Source: Acidithiobacillus sp. AMEEHan
GTDB lineage: Bacteria > Pseudomonadota > Gammaproteobacteria > Acidithiobacillales > Acidithiobacillaceae
NCBI RefSeq assembly: GCF_030996345.1
Contig: NZ_CP118747.1
Span: 2,168,001 to 2,232,000, forward strand
Reading direction: 5' to 3'
DNA: 64,000 nucleotides
Shown: piece by piece, positions 45,703-56,619 of the stretch
Numbering within the stretch: the first letter of the stretch is position 1
Layout of the letters: each line of letters opens with the position of its first letter
Position numbers and translations under genes: made by a program
Notes under the pieces: model-generated
Databases searched by the model: none
What the model was told of the DNA's origin: nothing
The model's input: the letters and a program-made list of their open reading frames with translations, nothing else

Positions 45703-47061
45703 TCACGGTTTCAACATTCTCACTGTGTCGTTGTACAGGGCGAGGAATAGAAGCATCAGGATCAGCACTATACCGATCATCTGCGCTTTTTGCATCCATT
45801 CCGGAGGCACGGGGCGACCTCGCAGGAGTTCGACAACGGCAAAGACGATATGCCCACCGTCAAAGATAGGCAGAGGAAACAGGTTGATGACCCCGAGACT
45901 GACGCTCAGCAAGGCAAGGAAACTCAGATACGGGGTGAAGCCAGCCGCAAAGGTCTGCCCGGCAACCTCGGCAATTCCGATCGGTCCACTGATGTTGCTC
46001 GTCGATACCGTGCCCTGAATCATTCGCCAGATCATTTCCAGCGACAGGCTGGTGACCGTCCAGGTCTGCCTTGCGCCGTAGACCATGGCGGAAAGCGGAT
46101 TACGACGGTGCTGAACGATGAGTGATTGCGGCAAAGGTGCCAGGGTGATGCCTAGATACCCTTCCATTTTTCCCTGGGCCAGCACCGTCTGTAAGGAGAC
46201 CTCGCCGCCATGCATTCGTCCCTCTGGGTCCTGCCATTCAATCCGTACTGCTTTGGCGGGTTCCGCCTCGATTCGTTGTGCCACTTCCTGCCAGCTGAAC
46301 GTCTTGTGCCCAGCCACTGCAGTGATTTTGTCGCCCGCGCGCAGGCCGAGACGAGCGGCCGGGCTGTGGGGCATGACCGACCCTACCACTGGCGGCAAAT
46401 AGGGTCCTATCCCCAGAACCTCGGTGAGAAATCCGGAACCCACACTCTCCGCCGGAAGTTTTTGTAGAGGCAGATCGATCTGCTGATCACGCCCAGATGA
46501 ATCCCGCACATTGATTCGCGCTGGCTGCTGGTCGACCGCTGCGCTCAGCAGATGCTGACGAAAATCTTGCCAATCATGGACTTGCGCCCCGTTGACCTGG
46601 ACAATACGATCACCGATCTGCAGGCTGCTATATCGCGCGACAAAACCATGCGGATCGACACTGCCGATAATCGGCGCAATACCCGGAATGCCCATCATAC
46701 CAACCACTGCATACAGCAAAATGGCAAGCAAAAAATTGGCTCCTGGCCCCGCCACGGCAATCAGCATTCGCTTTCCTGGAGTGAGGGTATTGAAGGCTCG
46801 TCCCCGATCTTGCGGCGGCAGAGTTTCCTCGGGGTTTTCTTCGAGCATCTTCACATAACCGCCGAAAGGAATGGCAGCCAGACGAAATTCCGTAGCGTCC
46901 TTGCCGAAGCTACGCTGCCAGATCGCCGGTCCAAAGCCAACGCTAAAGCGCAAGATGCGCACACCGAGGGAGCGGGCAACGAAGAAGTGCCCGGCCTCGT
47001 GAAAGGTCACCAGGATACTGATGGCAATAATGAAGGCCAGCAGGGTGGTCAGAATACCCAA
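45703..47061 (-). CDS. rseP: Site-2 protease RseP
   Basis: A 452-residue intramembrane metalloprotease that cleaves the anti-sigma factor RseA in the envelope stress response. The zinc motif HEAGH is at residues 21-25 in the first membrane segment, two PDZ domains occupy the periplasmic middle (about 120-290), and the third zinc-ligand segment FPLPIFDGGH is near 396. The likely start is TTG 47061, which puts the motif where it belongs; longer in-frame readings to 47130 enter dxr. The usual LDG of this family is FDG here, a minor variant. It lies between dxr and bamA, the standard order. Confidence 0.93.
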   Translation of the reverse strand: MGILTTLLAFIIAISILVTFHEAGHFFVARSLGVRILRFSVGFGPAIWQRSFGKDATEFRLAAIPFGGYVKMLEENPEETLPPQDRGRAFNTLTPGKRMLIAVAGPGANFLLAILLYAVVGMMGIPGIAPIIGSVDPHGFVARYSSLQIGDRIVQVNGAQVHDWQDFRQHLLSAAVDQQPARINVRDSSGRDQQIDLPLQKLPAESVGSGFLTEVLGIGPYLPPVVGSVMPHSPAARLGLRAGDKITAVAGHKTFSWQEVAQRIEAEPAKAVRIEWQDPEGRMHGGEVSLQTVLAQGKMEGYLGITLAPLPQSLIVQHRRNPLSAMVYGARQTWTVTSLSLEMIWRMIQGTVSTSNISGPIGIAEVAGQTFAAGFTPYLSFLALLSVSLGVINLFPLPIFDGGHIVFAVVELLRGRPVPPEWMQKAQMIGIVLILMLLFLALYNDTVRMLKP

Positions 47062-47074
47062 GAGCGATTCCGCC

Positions 47075-48237
47075 TCAGGCCGCACCCGCCAGAGGAATGG
47101 CTTGCCGTGCCTGCACCCGTGCCTCCGCATCGATGGCCATTACGGCTTCGAGATCCGTGGGCGTGGCCGGTTGATAGGCTTCCAAGGTCGCTGCGACGAC
47201 CCGCGCAATCCCGGGGAAGGAAAGCTCGCCATCGAGAAAGGCCTGCACGGCGATCTCATTTGCGGCATTGAGCACCGCTGTCGCGGCTGATCCCCCGGCA
47301 ATGGCCTGAAAAGCGAGAGCCAAGCAGGGGAAGCGCTGCAGATCAGGTTCCTCGAACTGCAGTGCTGGTCCGCGCGCCAGATCCAGCGAGGAGACACCAC
47401 TCGCGATACGCTCTGGATAGGCCAAGGCATGGGCAATCGGCGTGCGCATATCCGGGTTTCCCAATTGCGCCAGAACCGAGCCATCCAGGTATTCGACCAT
47501 GGAATGAATAATGCTTTGCGGATGAATAAGTACGCTGATCCGGTCCACCTGCAGATCAAAGAGCCAGCGTGCCTCGATGACCTCCAGACCCTTGTTCATC
47601 ATGGTCGCCGAGTCTACCGATATTTTGCGCCCCATCACCCAGTTGGGGTGGGCGCAGGCCTGATCTGGCGTGACGCGTTGCAGATCGGCCAAGGGTGTTT
47701 GTCGAAACGGGCCACCGGAGGCGGTGAGAAGGATGCGACGAACCCCACGTTCGTCCCAAAGCACTGGAAAATGGCGTTGTGCTCACTGTCGATGGGAAGT
47801 AGCGTAACCTGATGACGGCGGACTTCCGCCATGAACAGTTCCCCCGCCATGACCAAGCATTCTTTGTTGGCGAGGTAGATCTTCTTGTTGGCGCGTACCG
47901 CCGCAAGGGTGGGTAGCAAACCGGCGGCACCCACGATTGCCGCCATGACCTCGTCGACGCCGGGATAGGTAACGGCCGCCAGCAGGGCCTCGTCCCCGCC
48001 GGTTACTTCGATACCAGGTTGGTCAGCCAGAATGTCCCGTAGCTGACGAGCGGCAGCGGCATCGCGCATAACAGCCAGTTTTGGGCGATATTGACGACAG
48101 AGCGCTGCCATTTCCTCGACCCGCCGGTTGGCGGTGAGCACCAATACGCGAAAACGCTCTGGGTGCCGGGCCACCACGTCGAGGGTGCTCTTGCCAATGG
48201 AACCGGTTGCGCCGAGGATACAAATTCCGCGAGTCAT
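47075..48237 (-). CDS. dxr: 1-Deoxy-D-xylulose-5-phosphate reductoisomerase, frameshifted
   Basis: Dxr makes 2-C-methylerythritol 4-phosphate, the first committed step of the MEP pathway that IspG completes elsewhere in this window. The frame from ATG 48237 carries the NADPH motif [13 protein letters not shown] and [13 protein letters not shown], then shifts. The rest ([18 protein letters not shown] through [16 protein letters not shown]) is in another frame. One inserted base near 47755-47766 restores a 387-residue protein of normal length, and placing a C after TGC would give the consensus FQCL. The pathway appears to be the only isoprenoid route represented here, so I read the shift as an error. 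It overlaps cdsA by four bases. Confidence 0.88.
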
Positions 48238-49034
48238 ACTTTCCCCCAGTAAATCAGTAGGCTGACAAATACTGGCAGCCCGGCCGTCATCGCATCGATG
48301 CGATCGAGGATGCCTCCATGGCCAGGCAAGAGCTGACCGCTATCCTTTTTTCCGGCAGCGCGCTTGAGCAGGCTTTCAAAAAGGTCTCCCAAGACAGCAA
48401 ATGCGGCCACCACGAGCCCCACCCCGGTCCCTGACAATAATGCCAGTGGCTGCCACGACCATAGCCATCCCGCTCCCAGTGTGCCCACAAGCGCTCCGCC
48501 GAGCAAGCCGCCCCAGAGTCCGGCCCAGGTCTTGCCCGGGCTGAGCCGAGGGACGAGACGCGTTTTACCCAAGCGCTTTCCGGCAAGCATCGCCAGCACA
48601 TCGGTCATGATGACGATGGCAAGGCCCCAGAGCAACAGAATGGGATGCCGAGCCTGCAAATACACAGCCAGCCAGAACGCCGGCAGAAGCACTGGCAGGG
48701 CAGCCCATCGCAACCAGCGGGACGCGAAGACCCCACGCCGCATCACCCTTGCCAGCAAGGCTAGCGCCAAGAGCCAGAAGGCAACTCCCGGCACCGCCAC
48801 GAGGGCAGGCCAGAGACCGGTCATCGGCCAGAATGACCCGGCCGCGAGCAAGACAATGGCAACGAGCAAGGCCGAAAGCGCGGGTCTGCGTAGGTCGGTA
48901 AGGTACGCCCACTCCCGGGCGGCAAGTCCGAGAAAGAGGGTCAGAACGAGGAGGAACAACCAACGGTTTCCGTACAGTAGCAACGGAACAAAGAATGCGA
49001 GCAGGGCAAATGCGGTGATCAGTCGCTGGCGCAA
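48234..49034 (-). CDS. cdsA: Phosphatidate cytidylyltransferase
   Basis: A 266-residue integral membrane enzyme making CDP-diacylglycerol, the precursor of all phospholipids. Several membrane segments fill the first 200 residues. The C-terminal family signature is clear (GDLFESLLKRAAGKKDSG, then LLPGHGGILDRIDA). The start is TTG 49034, overlapping the end of uppS, and the stop overlaps the dxr start. The uppS-cdsA-dxr order is standard. It is intact. Confidence 0.95.
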   Translation of the reverse strand: MRQRLITAFALLAFFVPLLLYGNRWLFLLVLTLFLGLAAREWAYLTDLRRPALSALLVAIVLLAAGSFWPMTGLWPALVAVPGVAFWLLALALLARVMRRGVFASRWLRWAALPVLLPAFWLAVYLQARHPILLLWGLAIVIMTDVLAMLAGKRLGKTRLVPRLSPGKTWAGLWGGLLGGALVGTLGAGWLWSWQPLALLSGTGVGLVVAAFAVLGDLFESLLKRAAGKKDSGQLLPGHGGILDRIDAMTAGLPVFVSLLIYWGKV

Positions 49035-49783
49035 GCATCTTCCTGAACTTGATCGCCGGTGCGGCCAAAACGCCGTTGACGTTGGGCAAAAGATTTGAGC
49101 GCAAGATCCAGGGCATTGCTGTCAAAGTCCGGCCACAGCGTCTCGGTAAAATAGAATTCGGTGTAAGCCAGCTGCCAGACGAGGAAATTGCTGATACGTT
49201 CTTCGCCTCCGGTGCGAATGAGCAAATCTGGCTCGGGACTGTCTGCCAGGCAAAGTTCGGCGGCGATGTCTTCTTCACTGAGGGAGTCGACGCTCCGCCC
49301 AGCCCGTAGACATTTGGCTGCTGCGCGTTTACTTGCCCGGGTGATGTCCCAGCGGCCACCGTAATTTACTGCAAGATTCAGGGTCAAACGGCGATTTTCT
49401 GCGGTAAGATTCTCCGCGTCCCGAATCAGGGCCTGTAGATCCGCAGCCAGATAACTCTGGTCACCGATGATGCGCAGACGCACGTCATTCTCATGCAGTT
49501 TCTTCACCTCCCGCCGCAACATCAAGCGAAACAGGTTCATTAGCAGACGCACTTCGAGTGGCGGACGCCGCCAGTTTTCCGTGCTGAAGGCAAAAAGAGT
49601 AAGGTGCGCGATCTGCGCATCAACACAGCGTTGTACCATCTCGCGCACGACTTCGGCGCCACGACGGTGTCCGGCAACGCGCGGAAGGTGTCGACGGTAG
49701 GCCCAGCGACCATTGCCATCCATGATGATGGCAATATGCTGTGGCCGTTGCCTGGACAGTTCCTCGGCGTGGCTCGGGAGCAA
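49019..49783 (-). CDS. uppS: Undecaprenyl diphosphate synthase
   Basis: A 254-residue cis-prenyltransferase that elongates farnesyl diphosphate to the C55 lipid carrier for peptidoglycan and polysaccharides. The substrate motif AIIMDGNGRWA is near residues 18-28, and GGRWDIT and the C-terminal DLLIRTGGEERISNFL segment are typical. The start is TTG 49783: GGAGGT lies seven bases upstream, in the end of frr, so this unusual codon is well supported. It supplies the carrier used with the isoprenoids made by dxr and ispG. Confidence 0.95.
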   Translation of the reverse strand: MLPSHAEELSRQRPQHIAIIMDGNGRWAYRRHLPRVAGHRRGAEVVREMVQRCVDAQIAHLTLFAFSTENWRRPPLEVRLLMNLFRLMLRREVKKLHENDVRLRIIGDQSYLAADLQALIRDAENLTAENRRLTLNLAVNYGGRWDITRASKRAAAKCLRAGRSVDSLSEEDIAAELCLADSPEPDLLIRTGGEERISNFLVWQLAYTEFYFTETLWPDFDSNALDLALKSFAQRQRRFGRTGDQVQEDACASD

Positions 49784-49786
49784 GAC

Positions 49787-51941
<2,155 letters not shown>

Positions 51942-51972
51942 CTCCTACCCCTCAATTCTGCAAAGAAAAAGA

Positions 51973-52728
51973 TCAGTCGGCATCAATTTCGATGATGTCT
52001 TCATCGACTTCGACAAATTCGTCGAGCAAATCGCTCTCGATCCCCTGGCGTCCGGCCAGGATGGCATCTGCGGCCAGACTGGCATACAGACGGATGGCAC
52101 GACCGGCATCATCGTTGCCGGGGATGGGATAGTCGATCAGGTCGGGATTACAGTTGCTGTCCACTACGCCGATCACCGGAACTCCCAGCTTCTTGGCTTC
52201 GGCAACGGCAATGTTCTCGTGGCCGACATCGATGACAAAGATTGCGTCCGGCACTCCCGTCATCTCCTTGATACCACCTAGGCTGCGCTCCAGCTTTTCC
52301 AGTTCACGCTGCAGGTCGAGGGCCTCTTTTTTGGTGAGCTTTTCGATGGTGCCATCACTGCGCATCTGCTCAAGCTCTTCCATTCGCCGCAAGGACTGGC
52401 GAATGGTCTTGAAGTTGGTCAAGGTACCCCCCAGCCAGCGCTGGTTGACGTAAAAGGCGCCACAACGCTTCGCCTCTTCGGCGATCACGTCACGAGCCTG
52501 GCGCTTGGTACCCACGAAGAGAACCCGTCCATGCTTGCGCGACAACTGCTCGAGAAAGCTCAGAGCGGTGCGCAGCATCGGCAGGGTATGCTCGAGATTG
52601 ATGATGTGGATGCGGTTGCGCTCACCAAAGATGTAGGGCGCCATTTTAGGGTGCCAATAACGGGACTGATGCCCAAAATGAACTCCTGCTTCGAGCAGGG
52701 CACGCATGCTTACGGTAGGACTGGTCAT
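51973..52728 (-). CDS. rpsB: 30S ribosomal protein S2
   Basis: A 251-residue S2 protein, the first gene of a 20-gene run. The N-terminus [18 protein letters not shown], the middle [16 protein letters not shown] and the [15 protein letters not shown] segment identify it. The C-terminus is acidic. It has its own promoter at 52848-52876 and a roughly 110-base leader, in which S2 autoregulation is common in proteobacteria; I see no specific leader structure. It is intact. Confidence 0.97.
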   Translation of the reverse strand: MTSPTVSMRALLEAGVHFGHQSRYWHPKMAPYIFGERNRIHIINLEHTLPMLRTALSFLEQLSRKHGRVLFVGTKRQARDVIAEEAKRCGAFYVNQRWLGGTLTNFKTIRQSLRRMEELEQMRSDGTIEKLTKKEALDLQRELEKLERSLGGIKEMTGVPDAIFVIDVGHENIAVAEAKKLGVPVIGVVDSNCNPDLIDYPIPGNDDAGRAIRLYASLAADAILAGRQGIESDLLDEFVEVDEDIIEIDAD

Positions 52729-52847
52729 GAAAGACTCCTGAAATTTGGGTTGATAACCGCCACCAACCCCCTGTCTGCCATCCCGCAGGACACCCGGCAG
52801 CAGGTGCGGATCGGTGTGTGGATTGGCCCTCTACGGACCTGCGGCGC

Positions 52848-52876
52848 GTTATAACAAAAAAGCCGCCGTGCGGCAA
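52848..52876 (-). promoter_or_regulatory. Sigma70 promoter of the rpsB operon, inside a terminator
   Basis: TTGCCG (52876-52871) and TATAAC (52853-52848) lie 17 bases apart, a 4/6 and 5/6 match with ideal spacing, pointing at rpsB. The -35 lies in the stem of the terminator at 52856-52874 and the -10 directly follows its T-run, so the two elements share bases. Confidence 0.6.
52856..52874 (-). terminator. Intrinsic terminator after the ppx-dedA genes
   Basis: The minus strand reads GCCGC ACG GCGGC (stem 52874-52862) followed by six T (52861-52856). It ends the upstream phoU-ppx-dedA transcript, 50 bases past the dedA stop, in the 52729-52923 gap. It doubles as promoter DNA for rpsB. Confidence 0.75.
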
Positions 52877-52923
52877 TCTTCTCTGGCTCCTCCACATTGG
52901 TACTCGCCCTGCTGCCCGCAGCT

Positions 52924-53538
52924 TCATTTGTCCGAGCGTCCTCTTTTCTGGCGCCAGACAAAGTAGACAACAATGATCGCGAGCAGAACCAGAAACCCGA
53001 TCTGAACATAGCGTAACTCACGCAGGATGAGTGGCAACGAGGCGGCCAGGAGATAGCCGGCGGCGCTGATGAGAATTGCCCAAAGCGCCGCCGCGATTGG
53101 ATTCATCCACAGGTAACGGCGCGGATGGTACCGATGTACGCCGAGAAGAATGGGAGTGATGGTTCGAGTACCGTAGATGAAACGAAACAACAGAGTGATC
53201 CCGTCACCAAAGCGACGAATCAGGCCCTCGGCGCGGACGATATGGCGACGCAAAAGTCTCGGCAGCCAGGAAATGAGACGCTCTCCGTAGCGATAGCCCA
53301 GCAGGTACAGAATCTGATCGTTCAGGGTGCTGCCAGCCCAGGCGGCAAGCACCACTCCCGGCCAGGACAGAATACCGGCGTGGGCCAGAGCGCCGGCGAT
53401 CACTACCACGGCTTCGCCTTCGAATAAGGTTCCCAAAAACAGAATTCCGTAGCCATAGCGACGCAGAAATTCGCTCACATCCGCCAGGGTTACGGGAGCA
53501 TAGCCAAGATGGGCAAAAAGCCAGTTGAGGAGTTCCAA
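52924..53538 (-). CDS. DedA-family membrane protein
   Basis: A 204-residue DedA-family protein with about five membrane segments. Members help recycle lipid carriers such as undecaprenyl phosphate across the membrane and support envelope integrity. The family segments GTLFEGEAVVVIAG (about 36-49) and RFIYGTRTITPILLGV (about 118-133) with its conserved Arg and Gly residues are visible. The start is TTG 53538 and I see no strong ribosome site, so the first codon is uncertain. It is 15 bases downstream of ppx on the same strand and probably cotranscribed with phoU-ppx. Confidence 0.9.
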   Translation of the reverse strand: MELLNWLFAHLGYAPVTLADVSEFLRRYGYGILFLGTLFEGEAVVVIAGALAHAGILSWPGVVLAAWAGSTLNDQILYLLGYRYGERLISWLPRLLRRHIVRAEGLIRRFGDGITLLFRFIYGTRTITPILLGVHRYHPRRYLWMNPIAAALWAILISAAGYLLAASLPLILRELRYVQIGFLVLLAIIVVYFVWRQKRGRSDK

Positions 53539-53553
53539 GTAGGATAGAGAAAA

Positions 53554-55062
53554 TCAAAAAAGAAGTTGGAATTCAGGAGCCAAAAGATCTCGTTCGTTTT
53601 CGAGCTCGGCGCGCAACAGCGGCGCCTGCCGTTGCCAGTCTTCCGCAAATTGCAGCTGCAGGGTCTTTCCCATGACCATCACTTCCGGCTGCTTTGCGAG
53701 TTCACTCGCACCGCGCTGGAGCAGAATGGCAAGGCGCAGAATGATCGCGAGCCTTTGCAGCGCTGGAAGATCTTCTGTCGCGATACCAAAACTCTGCAGT
53801 TGGACGCCACTGGGTAGCTTTTTGCGCTGCAGGCGGACCAGAGTGGCAATCAGGTTTTGCTCGCGCTGGGAAAATCCAGCGATGTCACCGTTGCGCCAGA
53901 TATATTCCCCATGTTTGTGAAAGCCCGAATGGGCGATATCCAGGCCAATGTCGTGGGTCAAGATCGCCCAGCGCAACCATCCCTGGTGAAGGTGGCTGAG
54001 TTCCCAGTCCCTGCTCGTGGCGGCAAGGATACGCTCGGCCCATTCCAGTACCTCGGCATTCCGTTCGCGCTGACTATGAAAGCGCTCCTGCAGCCCGTGC
54101 ACGCTGAGCTCCCGGCTATCCTCGTGATGGATCCGGCCGAGCAGATCGTAGATCGCGCCTTCTCGTAGAGCACCCTCGGAAAAGCGCATTTCCTGCAACT
54201 GAAAAGAGTCGAAAATTGCCGACAGAATGGCGAGGCCGCCCGGAAAAACTGGCACCCGATCGCCCTTCAAGCCTGCCAGTCGGGAAAGGGCGCGAAAACT
54301 TCCCAGGGAGAGCAGCTCCTCTTGCAGCCAACGCAAGCCCACTGCCGAGATTCGTGGACCACGGCCGTTCTCCTGCAGAATGCGGGCGATTGCCTTGATC
54401 GTACCGGAAGAACCAACCGCCTGATCCCAGCCAAAGCGGCGATACTCTCCGAGCACCGGCTCAAGGGCCAGACGTACGCGCCGCTGCAGAGCGGCGTAGG
54501 CATCGCGGCTGATTTTCTCGTCCGGGAAATATTCCTGCGTCGAACGCACGCAACCAAAATGCAGGCTTTCTCGGATACCGGGGCTGAAGCCTCGCCCCGC
54601 AACAATTTCCGTGCTGCCGCCGCCAATATCGACAACCAGACGCCGCTCCTCCGGGGCTAGCGCCAGGCTGTGCGCCACCCCTAGATAAATGAGGCGCGCC
54701 TCTTCCCGCCCGGCAACGATCTCCGCAGGGACGCCCAGGGCCGTTTCGATTCTGGCAAGAAAGTCCTTGGCGTCGCGCAACATCCGTAGAGTATTGGTCC
54801 CAATGACGCGAATGCGGTCCCGGGGCACGGAACGTAGCCGCTGGCCAAAGCGTTGCAGACAGTCGATGGCACGATCCGCGACCTCGGGCCGCAGTCCGCC
54901 GTCTGGACGCAAACCCTCGGCCAGACGCACGCCCTCTCGCAGCCGATCAAGTAGGCGAAGGTCTCCACCCACCTCTTCGGCGATGACCATATGAAAGGAA
55001 TTGGACCCCAGGTCGACGGCGGCGAGAAGATTTTGCTGCGGCAGACTGTCGTCACTGGACAT
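53554..55062 (-). CDS. ppx: Exopolyphosphatase Ppx/GppA family
   Basis: A 502-residue ASKHA-fold phosphatase that degrades polyphosphate or pppGpp. AAVDLGSNSFHMVIAEE near residue 14 and VDIGGGSTEIV near 145 are the phosphate-binding loops, and a C-terminal HD-like region has HDIGLDIAHSGFHKH. I start it at ATG 55062; TTG 55071 is in frame but poorly placed relative to the ribosome site. It overlaps no gene but follows phoU closely, and the Pho promoter at 56586 should control it, so polyphosphate breakdown is phosphate-regulated here. The choice between exopolyphosphatase and GppA cannot be made from sequence alone. Confidence 0.9.
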   Translation of the reverse strand: MSSDDSLPQQNLLAAVDLGSNSFHMVIAEEVGGDLRLLDRLREGVRLAEGLRPDGGLRPEVADRAIDCLQRFGQRLRSVPRDRIRVIGTNTLRMLRDAKDFLARIETALGVPAEIVAGREEARLIYLGVAHSLALAPEERRLVVDIGGGSTEIVAGRGFSPGIRESLHFGCVRSTQEYFPDEKISRDAYAALQRRVRLALEPVLGEYRRFGWDQAVGSSGTIKAIARILQENGRGPRISAVGLRWLQEELLSLGSFRALSRLAGLKGDRVPVFPGGLAILSAIFDSFQLQEMRFSEGALREGAIYDLLGRIHHEDSRELSVHGLQERFHSQRERNAEVLEWAERILAATSRDWELSHLHQGWLRWAILTHDIGLDIAHSGFHKHGEYIWRNGDIAGFSQREQNLIATLVRLQRKKLPSGVQLQSFGIATEDLPALQRLAIILRLAILLQRGASELAKQPEVMVMGKTLQLQFAEDWQRQAPLLRAELENERDLLAPEFQLLF

Positions 55063-55067
55063 AAGAT

Positions 55068-55781
55068 TCAATCCTGGAGCTGCTGGCGAACTTCCTCCAA
55101 GGGAATATGACGGACGTTGACACCTTTGACAAGGTAGATCACGTATTCACAAAGATTGCGGGCGTGGTCACCCACCCGTTCCAGGGCCTTTGCCACGAAC
55201 AGTGCATCAATGGCGGGGGTAATGGTGCGCGGATCTTCCATCATGTAAGTGATTAGGCGGCGCAACGCGGCACGATATTCCTGATTGAGCTCCTCGTCAC
55301 CCTTGGCGATCTCCAAGGCGGCATCTGCATCCCCATTGGCCAAGGCGTCCATGGCGCGACGAAGCATCTCCAGGGCGTGATCACCCATGATTTTGATGTC
55401 GCGCAGAAACCGACTATTGATGTTGTTGCTGCTGCGTTGCATTGACAGCGCCATGCTAGCGATTTTTACCGCTTTGTCGCCTACGCGCTCAAGGTCCGCA
55501 ATGGACTTGATCAGGGTCATCACCAGACGTAGGTCACCAGCCGCTGGCTGACGCCGGACCAGGATGTTGATGCACTCTTCTTCGATACGCAGCTCATACT
55601 CGTTGACGACACTGTCTCGACCGATGACCTCGTCGGCCAGTGTCTCGTTCTGTTGAAGCAGTGCAGTAAGAGCATTACGCACCTGCTCCTCCACGACGCC
55701 AGCCATGCGGTGCACAAGCTCATGTACTGCGTGAAGCTCGTCATCGAAGCGTTGGGAAACATGGGGATCGGCATTCATCAT
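55068..55781 (-). CDS. phoU: Phosphate transport regulator PhoU
   Basis: A 237-residue all-helical protein with two three-helix repeats carrying the metal-contact ExxxD segments (VVNEYELRIEEECIN; DLERVGDKAVKIA; ERVGDHARNLCEYVI). PhoU represses the PhoR-PhoB response when phosphate is plentiful through contact with the Pst transporter. The ATG at 55781 has AGGAG seven bases upstream. It follows pstB by 11 bases and precedes ppx in the phosphate operon. It is intact. Confidence 0.95.
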   Translation of the reverse strand: MMNADPHVSQRFDDELHAVHELVHRMAGVVEEQVRNALTALLQQNETLADEVIGRDSVVNEYELRIEEECINILVRRQPAAGDLRLVMTLIKSIADLERVGDKAVKIASMALSMQRSSNNINSRFLRDIKIMGDHALEMLRRAMDALANGDADAALEIAKGDEELNQEYRAALRRLITYMMEDPRTITPAIDALFVAKALERVGDHARNLCEYVIYLVKGVNVRHIPLEEVRQQLQD

Positions 55782-55792
55782 GATGACACTCC

Positions 55793-56554
55793 TTAACCAT
55801 AACGACCGGTAATATAGTCTTCCGTCTGCTTCTTCTGTGGATTGGTAAACAATTGCTGGGTCGGCCCAAACTCCACCATCTCGCCGAGATACATGAAAGC
55901 GGTAAAGTCAGAGACACGGGCCGCCTGTTGCATATTGTGAGTGACGATGAGCAGGGTAAAATGCTCGCGCAGTTCGGCCACTAGCTCCTCGATCTTGAGC
56001 GTCGCAATGGGATCCAGGGCCGAAGTGGGTTCGTCGAGCAGGATGACCTCCGGACGGACTGCCACGGCGCGGGCGATACACAGGCGTTGCTGCTGGCCAC
56101 CCGAGAGGCTCAAGCCGCTTTTCTTGAGATTGTCTTTTACTTCATCCCATAGGGCGGCCTGGCGTAGGGCCTGTTCTACCCGCTCGTCAAGTTCTACTTT
56201 GCGAAGCTTCTCGTAGAGCTTGATGCCAAAGGAGATGTTGTCGTAAATCGACATCGGGAAAGGCGTCGGCTTCTGAAAAACCATACCCACGCGGGCGCGC
56301 AGCAGGTTGATATTGTAGTTTGGCGCCAGAATGTCCTCGCCATCGAGCAAGACCTGACCCGTCGCCCGTTGCCCCGGATAAAGCGAGTACATGCGGTTGA
56401 AGACCCGCAGCAGGGTGGACTTGCCACAGCCTGACGGGCCGATGAAGGCAGTTACCCGATTGCTGGGCAGCTCCAGGTTGATTCCCTTCAAAGACTTGTT
56501 ATCGCCGTAGTAAAAATCCAGATTGCGTACGGAAATTTTCGCATTTTCTGTCAC
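55793..56554 (-). CDS. pstB: Phosphate import ATPase PstB
   Basis: A 253-residue ABC ATPase that powers PstCA. Walker [10 protein letters not shown] is at residues 39-47, signature LSGGQQQRL near 155 and Walker [13 protein letters not shown] near 172. The start is GTG 56554 with GGGAG seven bases upstream. Unusually, it lies about 41 kb from pstSCA, right after phoR, and has its own Pho promoter; the usual layout is pstSCAB-phoU. The subunits must therefore be made from two transcripts under the same control. Confidence 0.95.
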   Translation of the reverse strand: MTENAKISVRNLDFYYGDNKSLKGINLELPSNRVTAFIGPSGCGKSTLLRVFNRMYSLYPGQRATGQVLLDGEDILAPNYNINLLRARVGMVFQKPTPFPMSIYDNISFGIKLYEKLRKVELDERVEQALRQAALWDEVKDNLKKSGLSLSGGQQQRLCIARAVAVRPEVILLDEPTSALDPIATLKIEELVAELREHFTLLIVTHNMQQAARVSDFTAFMYLGEMVEFGPTQQLFTNPQKKQTEDYITGRYG

Positions 56555-56585
56555 AAGGAGACTCCCGAAGCCATACTTGGCACGC

Positions 56586-56619
56586 AGTATACCTGAGCTT
56601 TATGACACTTTAATGACAT
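56586..56619 (-). promoter_or_regulatory. Pho-box promoter of pstB-phoU-ppx
   Basis: Two PhoB half-sites (minus-strand ATGTCAT at 56613-56619 and GTGTCAT at 56602-56608) are 11 bases apart. Exactly 10 bases on lies TATACT (56591-56586), a 5/6 -10. The box overlaps the last codons of phoR, and the start site would fall just before pstB. Spacing and design match the pstS and olsB promoters. Confidence 0.85.
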
